From positions 1 to 59,116 of the forward strand of contig JAFGQN010000130.1 in NCBI GenBank assembly GCA_016935665.1: a stretch of 59,116 nt of DNA, read 5' to 3'. This DNA is from Deltaproteobacteria bacterium (GTDB lineage: Bacteria; Myxococcota_A; Polyangia; JAAYKL01). Below the pieces are notes generated by a model that was not told the DNA's origin, ran no database searches, and saw only the letters and a list, made by a program, of their open reading frames with translations. The first letter of the stretch is position 1. The number at the start of each line of letters is the position of its first letter. Positions 27,237 through 35,967 of the stretch are shown here, piece after piece. The translations under genes were made by a program, and so were the position numbers.

Positions 27237-29117
27237 ATGGAACCGTTTGAAACCGTTGAAGTAAAAACTGATGTATTGATTCTTGGCGGTGGCATGTCCG
27301 CCTGTGGCGCTGCTGTTGAAGCGGCATATTGGGCTAAGAAGGAAGGCCTGAAGGTCACCCTTGTGGACAAAGCCGCACTGGATCGTTCGGGCGCTGTCGC
27401 CATGGGCCTTTCGGCCATCAACCAGTATGTGGGCCTTAAGGACAGTGAAAACACAATTCAGGATTATGTCGATTACGTGCGCAATGACCTGATGGGGATA
27501 ACTCGGGAGGATCTTGTGGCCAACATTGCGCGACATGTGGACAGCAGCGTGCACCTGTTTGAAAAGTGGGGACTGCCCATATGGAAAGATGATGATGGAA
27601 AATATGTGCATGAGGGTCGCTGGCAACTCATGATTAATGGTGAGTCGTACAAACCGATTGTCGCAGAGGCGGCAAAGAATGCGCTGGGCATGGAAAATAT
27701 TTATGAACGCGTTTTTATTACCGGCCCATTGATGGAAGACAACGTATGCAAAGGCGCAGTTGGGTTTTCGGTTCGTGAAAATAAGTTTTATGTGTTTAAG
27801 GCCAAAGCGGTGTTGGTGGCCATGGGAGGTGCTGTAGGCATTTTCAAGCCGCGGTCTTCAGGAGAAGGTGCAGGGCGTGCATGGTATCCGCCATTCAATT
27901 CAGCGGCATCGGCATATTTTACGATTAAAGCCGGCGCGGAAATGACATGTCAGGAAGTTCGATTTATTCCTGTTCGATTTAAAGACGCATATGGGCCGGT
28001 GGGGGCATGGTTTTTGCTGTTTAAATCAAGAGCGACCAATGCGCATGACGAAAACTATATGGAAACAAGGGCGACAGATTTGAAGAAGTATGGCCAATAT
28101 GGTGAGGTTAAACCTGTCCCCGCCAATCTGAGAAACTATTTGATGATGCGTGATATTGAAGATGGGAAGGGTCCAATTTTCATGCGTACTGAAGAAGCGA
28201 TTTCAGCTATCGCGGATCTGTACCAGGATGACCCCAAAGCGTTTAAAAAGAAAATCAGGTCTCTTGAAAACGAGGCATGGGAAGACTTTCTGGATATGAC
28301 CATTTCCCAGGCACTGCTGTGGGCGGCCACCAACATTGAACCCGACAAAAGCAAGTCAGAAATTGCGGCTGCGGAACCGTACTTTATCGGGTCACATTCC
28401 GGCGCATCAGGCGCCTGGGTGTCCGGTCCCGAGGACCTTGCTCCTGAAGAGTATTTCTGGGGATATACCAATATGACAACCGTCAACGGTCTTTTTGCCG
28501 CGGGCGATGCATCTGGTGCGTCATCGCACAAATTCTCTTCCGGCTCTCATGCGGAAGGTCGTATTGCGGCAAAAGCGGCATGTCGGTATGCATTGGACCA
28601 CAAAGGGCAAACCGAATATTGCAATGATGGGGAGATTGAAAAGCAAAAAGAAAATGTTTTCAAGCCACTTCAGGTATTTGAGGCAGCGCAGCATCTTTCC
28701 ACAGACCCTGAGATAAATCCTGGATACATTCTGCCCAACATGTTTCAGATGCGTTTGCAGAAAATGATGGATGAATATGCCGGTGGCGTCAGTTCGCAAT
28801 TCAAGACGTCAAAACCGGGTTTGGAAAAATGTCTGGAGCTGCTCACCTTTTTAATAGAGGATTCCGACAAATTGGGCGCTCGAAACTCTCATGAACTGAT
28901 GCGTTGCTGGGAAAATCGCCATCGCATGTATCAGGCAATCGCCCATGTTCGGTCATTAATGTTCAGAGATGAAACGCGATGGCCCGGATATTATGTGCGC
29001 ACAGACGCGCCCGAAATCAGTCTCGATAAATGGCATTGCTTTGTAAATGCGACGCTGGATCCACAAACCAATGAATGGTCAATGAAGGCTGTTCCCATTA
29101 AATCCATGAACGTCTGA
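27237..29117 (+). CDS. aprA: Adenylylsulfate reductase alpha subunit AprA
   Basis: FAD subunit that interconverts APS with sulfite and AMP. 626 residues. FAD-binding start VLILGGGMSACGAAVEAAYWAKK, then DKAALDRSGAVAMGLSAINQY, PIWKDDDGKYVHEGRWQLMINGE, GAEMTCQEVRFIPVRFKDAYGPVG and SGSHAEGRIAAKAACRY, all AprA landmarks. ATG at 27237 is chosen because GGGAGTG precedes it and the next-upstream start would overlap aprB. Direction of catalysis cannot be read from sequence. The neighbouring qmoABC genes are the usual electron partner in sulfate reducers, though Qmo also occurs in some sulfur oxidisers. Confidence 0.97.
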   Translation: MEPFETVEVKTDVLILGGGMSACGAAVEAAYWAKKEGLKVTLVDKAALDRSGAVAMGLSAINQYVGLKDSENTIQDYVDYVRNDLMGITREDLVANIARHVDSSVHLFEKWGLPIWKDDDGKYVHEGRWQLMINGESYKPIVAEAAKNALGMENIYERVFITGPLMEDNVCKGAVGFSVRENKFYVFKAKAVLVAMGGAVGIFKPRSSGEGAGRAWYPPFNSAASAYFTIKAGAEMTCQEVRFIPVRFKDAYGPVGAWFLLFKSRATNAHDENYMETRATDLKKYGQYGEVKPVPANLRNYLMMRDIEDGKGPIFMRTEEAISAIADLYQDDPKAFKKKIRSLENEAWEDFLDMTISQALLWAATNIEPDKSKSEIAAAEPYFIGSHSGASGAWVSGPEDLAPEEYFWGYTNMTTVNGLFAAGDASGASSHKFSSGSHAEGRIAAKAACRYALDHKGQTEYCNDGEIEKQKENVFKPLQVFEAAQHLSTDPEINPGYILPNMFQMRLQKMMDEYAGGVSSQFKTSKPGLEKCLELLTFLIEDSDKLGARNSHELMRCWENRHRMYQAIAHVRSLMFRDETRWPGYYVRTDAPEISLDKWHCFVNATLDPQTNEWSMKAVPIKSMNV

Positions 29118-29153
29118 ACCGATATTCTTTACCCGAACTACCGGAGGATAACC

Positions 29154-30404
29154 ATGGAAAAATCCATTCCCAATTCCACGATTCTCGTTGTTGGCGCCGG
29201 CATTGCCGGTATTAGCGTTGCTGCGGCTCTGGCTGAGACCGGCGCAAGATCACTGATAATTGAAAAAGAACCATGGATAGGAGGACGTGTCTCGCGTGTC
29301 GCACGGTATTTCCCAAAATTCTGTCCGCCATCGTGTGGCATGGAAATCCATGGCAGGCGACTGTATGAAAATCCGCGCATAGAGGTGATGGTCAATACCG
29401 TGATCAAGTCGGCCGATAAAAAAGGTGATGTTTGGCAGATCACCCTGGAAACCGCGCCATCGTACGTATCCGATGCCTGCACTGGTTGCGGTCAATGCAT
29501 TGCCGTTTGTCCAAAGTTCGCTCCAAATCCCTTTAATCTGGGAATGAACAAAATTAAGGCTATCGATTTTGTGCATCCCAATGTTCGCCCACATATACCA
29601 TTTCTCATGCGCGCCAACTGTGTAGCGAACTGCAATCGATGTGAGCAGCAATGCCCGGTTGGAGCCATTTCTCTGAATGCGACCAGAACTGAGAAAACTG
29701 TATTTGTAAAAACCATCGTCGCCGCAACAGGCTGGAGCCCATACGACATAAAGAATTTGCCATTATATGGTGCGGGAACCCTGGAGAATGTAATTCCCAA
29801 TGTGGTTATGGAGCGTCTATATTCGCCAGATGGTCCTACGGGGGGAAAAATTCTTAAAACAAACGGGGACCCCCCAAAAAAAGTAGCATTTGTTCAATGT
29901 GCAGGATCGCGCGATGCCAACCATTTGCCTTTTTGTTCTGAGGTATGCTGCGCTGCTTCCATAAAACAGGCGTCTTATGTGAAATCTCAAAACCCCAATG
30001 CGGAAGTGACCATTTATTACATTGACAGGCGCACCACAGGGCGAAACGAGTCCATGCTGGCAGACGCTATCGCAAATGATACGTGCCGATTTGTGAAGGG
30101 AAAAGTGGGAAAAATTGAAAAGCGAGGTGAGATGCTTTCTCTTCGGGTGGAAGACACCGAAGAATCCACCGTTATGGAAGCCGAAGCCGACATGGTGGTT
30201 CTGGCCCTTGGAATGACACCCACTCATTCAGCCGTTTCATTGCCACTGCCATTTCCGATGGATGATAACGGCTTTTTGGAAAATGCGCCCGATATTGGGC
30301 TAATTGCAGCCGGCACAAGTAAAGCGCCCTTTGATGTCGCATCAACGGTTAGAGATGCCGCCGGCGCAGCTGTGGAAGCATTGATTTGTGAAGGGGTGTT
30401 GTAA
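29154..30404 (+). CDS. qmoA: Quinone-interacting oxidoreductase subunit QmoA
   Basis: HdrA-type flavoprotein of the Qmo complex, thought to contact AprBA. 416 residues. FAD loop VVGAGIAGISVAAALAE, EKEPWIGGRV, the segment FPKFCPPSCGMEIH, a 4Fe-4S motif CTGCGQCIAVCP, CNRCEQQCPVGA and the HdrA block QCAGSRDANHLPFCSEVCCAASIKQA. Ribosome site GGAGGATAACC before ATG. Ends with TAA whose last base is the first base of qmoB. Confidence 0.94.
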   Translation: MEKSIPNSTILVVGAGIAGISVAAALAETGARSLIIEKEPWIGGRVSRVARYFPKFCPPSCGMEIHGRRLYENPRIEVMVNTVIKSADKKGDVWQITLETAPSYVSDACTGCGQCIAVCPKFAPNPFNLGMNKIKAIDFVHPNVRPHIPFLMRANCVANCNRCEQQCPVGAISLNATRTEKTVFVKTIVAATGWSPYDIKNLPLYGAGTLENVIPNVVMERLYSPDGPTGGKILKTNGDPPKKVAFVQCAGSRDANHLPFCSEVCCAASIKQASYVKSQNPNAEVTIYYIDRRTTGRNESMLADAIANDTCRFVKGKVGKIEKRGEMLSLRVEDTEESTVMEAEADMVVLALGMTPTHSAVSLPLPFPMDDNGFLENAPDIGLIAAGTSKAPFDVASTVRDAAGAAVEALICEGVL

Positions 30405-32644
30405 TGGATAGAACAGGCGTTTTTATATGCGGCGGATGCGGCATCAAAGATAAAACAGATATTGATGCCCTTTGTTCGACAACACTCAAAAAAGGCGCAA
30501 TTATTGCTCGAACGCACGATGCGTTGTGCAGTGCAGACGCGAGATTGGCAATTTTGGAGGAACTCGAAGCACAATCTCTTGATAGTGTACTAATAGCTGC
30601 ATGTTCGGTGCGACGTAAAAAAGCAGCATTCTCGCCCCTGAAGGAAAAAGCGGTAAATAAGCGGATATGTATTCGCGAGCAGGCAGCATGGTCCCGCGAT
30701 GCCAAAACAGAAGATATTCAATCAGCAGCGGCTGACCAGATATGCATGGGAATAGCAGCGCTTAGAAGTGAACAAAAAGCAACGGTTGGTTTTGTTGATG
30801 TCCGTCGCGCCGTTCTCGTTGTTGGGGCGGGTCTTTGTGGCATGGTTGCTGCGGATGCGATTGCCCGACTCGGATTTCAGGTTTACCTGGTTGAAAAGGA
30901 CGAGATACCTGGCGGATTTCTTAAAAGGACGGCCTCCGTTGCGCCCTTTCGGGCGCCGTATAACACGCCGGCTGTCAGCCCTGTAGAATACTGGAGTGAG
31001 GCGATTGCCTGTAACCGCAATATTACACTGCTAACCAGAACCGAAATTTCATCCATCAGTGGACAGCCAGGACAGTTTGAAGTCGATGTCGGCAGCAGGA
31101 AATTTGTTGTGGGCGCAGTCATTCAGGCCACTGGTGCAACGCCAGTGCCACTTGAGTCATTGCCGGCGATATATGATTTGAATTGTGCCGACATTGTTAC
31201 CGGCGCGGATTTTGAAAAGATGCTGGTAAATGAATCCACTTTCATAAAACCGTCAAACGGTACTGTCCCAAAAAATGTTGTGTTTATACAGTGCGCCGGG
31301 TCCCGAGACAGCGGCCAGCTTCCTTATTGCTCAAGGGAATGCTGCCAGATTACGCTCAAACAGATTCATCAGATTCAAAAAATCATGCCTGGGGTAGAAT
31401 GTCAGGTCATTTACCAGGACATGCGAACAACGGGAATGATGGAATTGTTTTATTCCGCAACACTTGAATTGGAAAATGTTTCGATGATTAAGGGCGATGT
31501 AAAACGGGTGACAAAAGTCGGTGATCAACTGACTGTATTTGTTGCCAATACCGTACTCGGAGAACAAATTCATATCACCACCGATCTGGTCGTGGCGGCG
31601 ACCGGGATGGTCCCCAACGCTGCTGACGGCGAAGCAATACGTGCAATTCGGGATGCAAAATTAACAATTGAAAAAAACGAATCGGCAGAACAGGTTTCAA
31701 ATGCACAGGAACGTATTGCATCTCTCGCGTATCTGGATACACCAGCTATTTTAAATCTCGATTATCGTCAGGGGCCCGACCTGCCGCAGCTGGCATATCG
31801 CTTTTTGGATTCTCACTTCATCTGTTTTCCTTACGAGACGAGGCGTACCGGAATATATGCGGCCGGTACAGTGCGGGCGCCTATGGATATTGCCATGGGA
31901 ATTTCAGACGCAAAGGGAGCTGCGCTGATGGCAGTGCAATGTATAGAAGGCGCAGCCAGAGGAGAATCGGCACTGCCGAGAATCGCAGATATAGAAACTG
32001 CCGATTTCTTCATGCAGCGCTGTACCCAATGCAAACGGTGCACAGAGGAATGTCCATATGGTGCACTAAATGAAGATGCAAAGGGGACGCCCCTTTACAA
32101 CCCTACCCGGTGTCGCCGGTGCGGTATCTGCCTGGGAGCATGTCCCGAACGGATTGTGTCGTTCCCTTCTTTCTCCATAGATACAGTGGTGTCAATGATT
32201 AAGGCGCCAGAGATACCGGACGAATTCGAAGAGAAGCCGCGTATTCTGGTATTTATGTGTGAAAACGACGCTGCACCCGCGTTGGATGCCGCCGTACAGC
32301 AGGGGTTGAAGATTAATCCCTGGGTCAGATTTATTGAAATTCGCTGTCTCGGCTCATTTCACAACGTCTGGGTGGCGGATGCATTGTCACATGGATACGA
32401 CGGTGTGCTTTTGATGGGCTGTAAACAGGGCGATGATTACCAGTGTCATAATATCCAGGGGTCCGCATTGGCACATACTCGAATTGCCAATATTGGAGAA
32501 ACACTGGATCGTCTGGCGCTTGAGAAGGACCGTGTCCGCGTGGTTGAGGTCGCCCGCGACGAATCTGCTCAGGCAGTTCAGTTTATTGAACAGTTTACCA
32601 AAGACATTGAGGCGCTTGGGCCAAATCCATTAAAGGGATTTTGA
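30404..32644 (+). CDS. qmoB: Quinone-interacting oxidoreductase subunit QmoB
   Basis: A 746-residue Qmo subunit with HdrA-like and MvhD-like parts. The N-terminal 125 residues form a small domain beginning FICGGCG. Then FAD loop VVGAGLCGMVAADAIARLG, QCAGSRDSGQLPYCSRECC, two ferredoxin motifs CTQCKRCTEECPYGA and CRRCGICLGACPERI, and a C-terminal MvhD-like domain (about 610-745; LVFMCENDAAPALDAA, IEIRCLGSF, GVLLMGCKQGDDYQCH). Overlaps qmoA by one base. Length and order are as in sulfate-reducer QmoB. Confidence 0.94.
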   Translation: MDRTGVFICGGCGIKDKTDIDALCSTTLKKGAIIARTHDALCSADARLAILEELEAQSLDSVLIAACSVRRKKAAFSPLKEKAVNKRICIREQAAWSRDAKTEDIQSAAADQICMGIAALRSEQKATVGFVDVRRAVLVVGAGLCGMVAADAIARLGFQVYLVEKDEIPGGFLKRTASVAPFRAPYNTPAVSPVEYWSEAIACNRNITLLTRTEISSISGQPGQFEVDVGSRKFVVGAVIQATGATPVPLESLPAIYDLNCADIVTGADFEKMLVNESTFIKPSNGTVPKNVVFIQCAGSRDSGQLPYCSRECCQITLKQIHQIQKIMPGVECQVIYQDMRTTGMMELFYSATLELENVSMIKGDVKRVTKVGDQLTVFVANTVLGEQIHITTDLVVAATGMVPNAADGEAIRAIRDAKLTIEKNESAEQVSNAQERIASLAYLDTPAILNLDYRQGPDLPQLAYRFLDSHFICFPYETRRTGIYAAGTVRAPMDIAMGISDAKGAALMAVQCIEGAARGESALPRIADIETADFFMQRCTQCKRCTEECPYGALNEDAKGTPLYNPTRCRRCGICLGACPERIVSFPSFSIDTVVSMIKAPEIPDEFEEKPRILVFMCENDAAPALDAAVQQGLKINPWVRFIEIRCLGSFHNVWVADALSHGYDGVLLMGCKQGDDYQCHNIQGSALAHTRIANIGETLDRLALEKDRVRVVEVARDESAQAVQFIEQFTKDIEALGPNPLKGF

Positions 32645-32658
32645 CAAAGGAAATATAG

Positions 32659-33822
32659 ATGAACAGCGAAAATATACACAATGCGCTGATAATCGACCGC
32701 ACAGTCCGACAACGGTTGAAAAGGTTGAGTGGCGCCAACGCATCAAAATGTTATCAATGCGCCACGTGCTCGTCTGTCTGCGATCTGTCGTTTGGAGATA
32801 ATGCTTTTCCGCGCAAACAACTTCAGTGGGCACAGCTGGGATTGATTGACAAAATCAAATCCGATTATGCCATATGGCTTTGTCATCAATGCAACGACTG
32901 CAGTGTTCATTGTCCAAAGGATGTCAGACCCGGTGACATTATGGCAGCGATGCGTGCGCTGTTTATTTCAGAAAATTCCGTTATCCGCACAGTGGGCAGA
33001 ATGTATGAGCGTATAGGCGTCTTTTGGCCTTTGACAGTGTTTGTGCCAATAGTGGCGTGGTTTTCTTTTTTTCTGGCTACAAAGGGCAGGACTGAATTTA
33101 TCTCCAGTGCAGTGGACTTCAAGTTTGAAACGCTGGTCCCACACTGGATGATATACAGTGTGAATATTCCAATATTTGCAGGAGCACTTATCGCACTTGG
33201 CATCAGCGGTATTCGCGCCTGGGATGCGTGGGGGGCGCCAAAGGCAACTCTGAGTATGAAATTAACTGCCTTTTATATGGCTATCCTCGACATTGTCCTC
33301 CATCGAAAAATGACAGATTGCACTACTGCCAAACAGCGAAGCACCGGACATTTTATGATAATGTGGGGTTTCGCAGGTGCACTTGTCACCACAACCGTTA
33401 TCGCTATGCTGTTATTTTTCTCTTCCTTTAAATTGCCGCTGCCCTTTTTTCATCCATTGAAGATATTTGGCAATATTGCGGGTGCACTGATTCTGTTGGG
33501 TGGCATCTACGTATTGCAGCGACGTTGGAGTGATTCAAAAAAAATGGGGCATTCATCGGCCTTTGACAACTATTTTGTTCTGCTGATATTCGCGGTCACC
33601 ACAACTGGATTTGGCGCACAGTTTGCGCGTATGGCCAACCTGCAGGCATTGGCGCTTTTTGTATACCTCACACATTTGGGTTTGGTTTTTTCTTTATTTG
33701 CATCTCTGCCTTTTTCAAAGTTCAGCCACATGTGGTATCGACTACTCGCAGTGACAAGGCTTCATCTGAATTCCCAGGAAAAACCAGTCCGGCTTCCACA
33801 ACCGGTTTCGGTAAATGATTGA
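32659..33822 (+). CDS. qmoC: Quinone-interacting oxidoreductase membrane subunit QmoC
   Basis: Membrane anchor that exchanges electrons with menaquinone. 387 residues: two 4Fe-4S motifs (CYQCATCSSVC and CHQCNDCSVHC), then a NarI-like cytochrome b with about six helices. Histidines in VPHWMIY, TGHFMIMWGF and YLTHLGLVF are probable heme ligands. AAAGGAAA before ATG at 32659. Clearly paralogous to the first half of the fusion at 22352. Followed by cysC after 49 bases. Confidence 0.94.
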   Translation: MNSENIHNALIIDRTVRQRLKRLSGANASKCYQCATCSSVCDLSFGDNAFPRKQLQWAQLGLIDKIKSDYAIWLCHQCNDCSVHCPKDVRPGDIMAAMRALFISENSVIRTVGRMYERIGVFWPLTVFVPIVAWFSFFLATKGRTEFISSAVDFKFETLVPHWMIYSVNIPIFAGALIALGISGIRAWDAWGAPKATLSMKLTAFYMAILDIVLHRKMTDCTTAKQRSTGHFMIMWGFAGALVTTTVIAMLLFFSSFKLPLPFFHPLKIFGNIAGALILLGGIYVLQRRWSDSKKMGHSSAFDNYFVLLIFAVTTTGFGAQFARMANLQALALFVYLTHLGLVFSLFASLPFSKFSHMWYRLLAVTRLHLNSQEKPVRLPQPVSVND

Positions 33823-33871
33823 TTGACGCAATTGATAGGAGTGCAGCTCAACTTTTGAAAGGATTTCAACC

Positions 33872-34510
33872 ATGGCAACCAATGTAGCAAGCAATATTAC
33901 CTGGCATCAGGGCAACATCAATCAAAATGACCGGGAGTCGCTTTTGAATCAAAAGGGGGTTGTGCTCTGGTATACTGGCCTTTCTGGTTCGGGCAAGTCG
34001 ACTCTGGCCAATGCCGTTGAAGAACGGCTGTATCAACGTGGACGATTAACGTACATGCTGGACGGTGACAACGTGCGTCACGGACTAAACAAAAACCTGG
34101 GTTTTTCGCCGGAAGACCGAACAGAAAATATTCGCCGTATCGGAGAAGTTGCCAAATTATTTTGTGACGCTGGTGCGATTGTAATGACGGCGTTCATTTC
34201 GCCATACAAAAAGGATCGTCGCGCAGCGCGAGCGCTTGTGGAATCTGGAAAATTTATCGAAATATATTGCGCTGCCGATTTAAAGTCCTGCGAACAGCGC
34301 GATCCCAAAGGCCTGTATGAGAAGGCGCGATCCGGTCAAATCCGTCAATTTACCGGCGTGGATGCCCCGTATGAAATCCCGGAACACCCTGAACTGGCAA
34401 TTCCCACGCACCGAATTTCTCTTGAAGACAGTGTCGATTGGGTCATCGCCTATCTCGAAGGCCGTGAAATTATCCCGTCGGAACGAGATTCACAACAGTC
34501 TGCGGGATAG
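33872..34510 (+). CDS. cysC: Adenylylsulfate (APS) kinase CysC
   Basis: Phosphorylates APS to PAPS. 212 residues: P-loop GLSGSGKST (36-44), DGDNVRHGLNKNLGFSPEDR, FISPYKKDRRAAR and the Asp/Lys-rich segment RDPKGLYEKARSGQIRQFTGVDAPYE, all typical of CysC. It is a stand-alone kinase, not fused to CysN or Sat. As last gene of the apr-qmo operon it would compete with AprBA for APS. PAPS could serve the sulfotransferase at 166 or assimilation. ATG at 33872 follows GAAAGGA. Confidence 0.95.
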   Translation: MATNVASNITWHQGNINQNDRESLLNQKGVVLWYTGLSGSGKSTLANAVEERLYQRGRLTYMLDGDNVRHGLNKNLGFSPEDRTENIRRIGEVAKLFCDAGAIVMTAFISPYKKDRRAARALVESGKFIEIYCAADLKSCEQRDPKGLYEKARSGQIRQFTGVDAPYEIPEHPELAIPTHRISLEDSVDWVIAYLEGREIIPSERDSQQSAG

Positions 34511-34612
34511 CTGCAATATTAAAAATATTTCTTCGAATCGCCATTGCTTCGATCAGATTTTTTTCATTATCTTTTCAAACAGTATATACAGATAATTGTC
34601 ATTATTTGTAAT

Positions 34613-35146
34613 AATCTCGAAAACTGCACCAGAGATTGTCAAAACTTTGATGACCACTACCCAAAGGAAGAATGCGCTCAGTGGATAGATGCCTACAACA
34701 CCTGCATGCTCAATGCCTCTGAAGTGGATTGGAACTGCGCCGCATCGCAGTGGCATTCGGTTATCATCAATGCATGTCGTTTTGAGGCCACATCGCTCTT
34801 TATGTGTGAGCGCACCGGGGGCGCGTCCTGTGTGCCGGCAACAGAAAATGACGCCGATTGTGTGGCGCTGGGCAAACCGCCTCATTATCATTACTGTATC
34901 AGCAACGAGCTGGCGCTATCCGGGTGTGTTTCGGCGTTGACCGATGTATTTAGTGGCGGCTATTGCTGCCCGTGACAGTTTTGTAAACGAGAACCGAACA
35001 AACCAATCTGCAGTGACGAAACATTTGCGAGGCCCTTTGCTCAGGATGCCGACGGATTCTGTATGTCCGACGAGGTTCCCGCTGCAATCGAGGGAGAACC
35101 CTGCGGGCAACGGACCGATATTACACTTGTGTTTGTGCAGGAATAA
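34613..35146 (+). pseudogene. Cysteine-rich exported-type protein with in-frame TGA, start unclear
   Basis: A frame rich in spaced cysteines (NCTRDC, ECAQW, NTCML, NCAASQ, CERTGGASC, GYCCP) reaches TGA at 34973-34975 and then continues in the same frame (QFCKREPNKPICSDE, GFCMSDEV, GEPCGQR) to TAA at 35144-35146. The similar composition on both sides indicates one gene broken by a nonsense codon. The frame is open upstream to an ATG at 34544, but that part is AT-rich and lacks a good signal peptide, so the 5' end may be lost. Function unknown; such proteins are common among extracellular proteins of Myxococcota-like bacteria. A selenocysteine reading is possible but no convincing SECIS is seen. 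Confidence 0.5.
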
Positions 35147-35241
35147 CATGCCACAGCATTTTTTTGAACAGGTACACGGACACTGGCCCGGCCCCACACT
35201 CTCCCGCCGTTATTGAAGATACGTGCCCGGATACGCGCTTT

Positions 35242-35808
35242 TCAGAACAACAGCCGCCATAAGCTCAACGCAGTATCCCCCGCTACAGTGCATTGACAGC
35301 TATTGTCCTTACTGCGCTGTGCTTCGCCACTGTCCGTGTCGTTCTGTTCATCGCTGGACACGTCTGTATCCGCATCCGGATGATGTACCCATACCACACG
35401 ACCTTTGGCAATTCCCCTGGCAGTGCCCATGGGCGCATTGGGCCCGTCTTCAGAGTCAAACGCCGCAGCGGGAGACGCGGGCGAGCCGTTAATCAGCCGC
35501 ATACTGCCGAGCAATACGGCCAGGAGTGTGACAGAAAACGCATCAGAACCATTTCGTCTTCGCCGCACTGTCTGGCGAATCGCGTGCACCCATACCGATA
35601 TGCCCAAAATCCACGATGTCCACGCCAGCCCTGTTGCCGCGGCGGCCCGCTGACAGGGATAGGGCATCCGGCTCGGCCTGGGCAAAGATCGCACCAGCAG
35701 CCAACCAATCGCCACAGGCCCCACGAGCCACAACAGCACTTTGGCCAGGTGGGGATTCACATGAGGGTCAACCTGTTTTTTATGGGGGTGGGGGCAATGA
35801 CATGACAT
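35242..35808 (-). pseudogene. N-terminal remnant of a DUF362 iron-sulfur membrane protein
   Basis: 188 codons. Two or more hydrophobic helices with the family stretch LPRPSRMPYPCQRAAA (about 42-57), then the start of the DUF362 domain, PMGTARGIAKGRVVWVHHPDA (about 126-146). Homology then stops: the rest is an acidic, low-complexity end (SSDEQNDTDSGEAQ) and stop, whereas family members continue for some 250 residues. A ribosome site AGGAG precedes the ATG at 35808. It is most likely a 3' deletion with fusion to unrelated DNA. Function of the intact family is not established. Confidence 0.6.
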
Positions 35809-35967
35809 TCCCTATACTCCTATCTCTGTCACGTTAAAGATTTTCCACCACAAGACACGCGTCCCCGCCCTTTGGCAGGTAGCCTGCTGAACTGATTTCC
35901 TTATTTAAAGCAAATCCCTTTTCTTTTTAGTGAGGGCCGCATCCCATCCGCCTTGTTAAAGGCGCGT
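35809..35967. other. Short intergenic stretch, nothing recognised
   Basis: About 160 bases between the truncated DUF362 gene and the TOS1-like lipoprotein gene. No gene, strong hairpin or promoter element was seen. Confidence 0.5.

Noticed and set aside
34973-34975. TGA read as selenocysteine
   Set aside because: The only nearby hairpin (GTTT-TGT-AAAC) is 4 bp and starts 2 bases after the TGA, unlike a bacterial SECIS; the gene also lacks a clear start.
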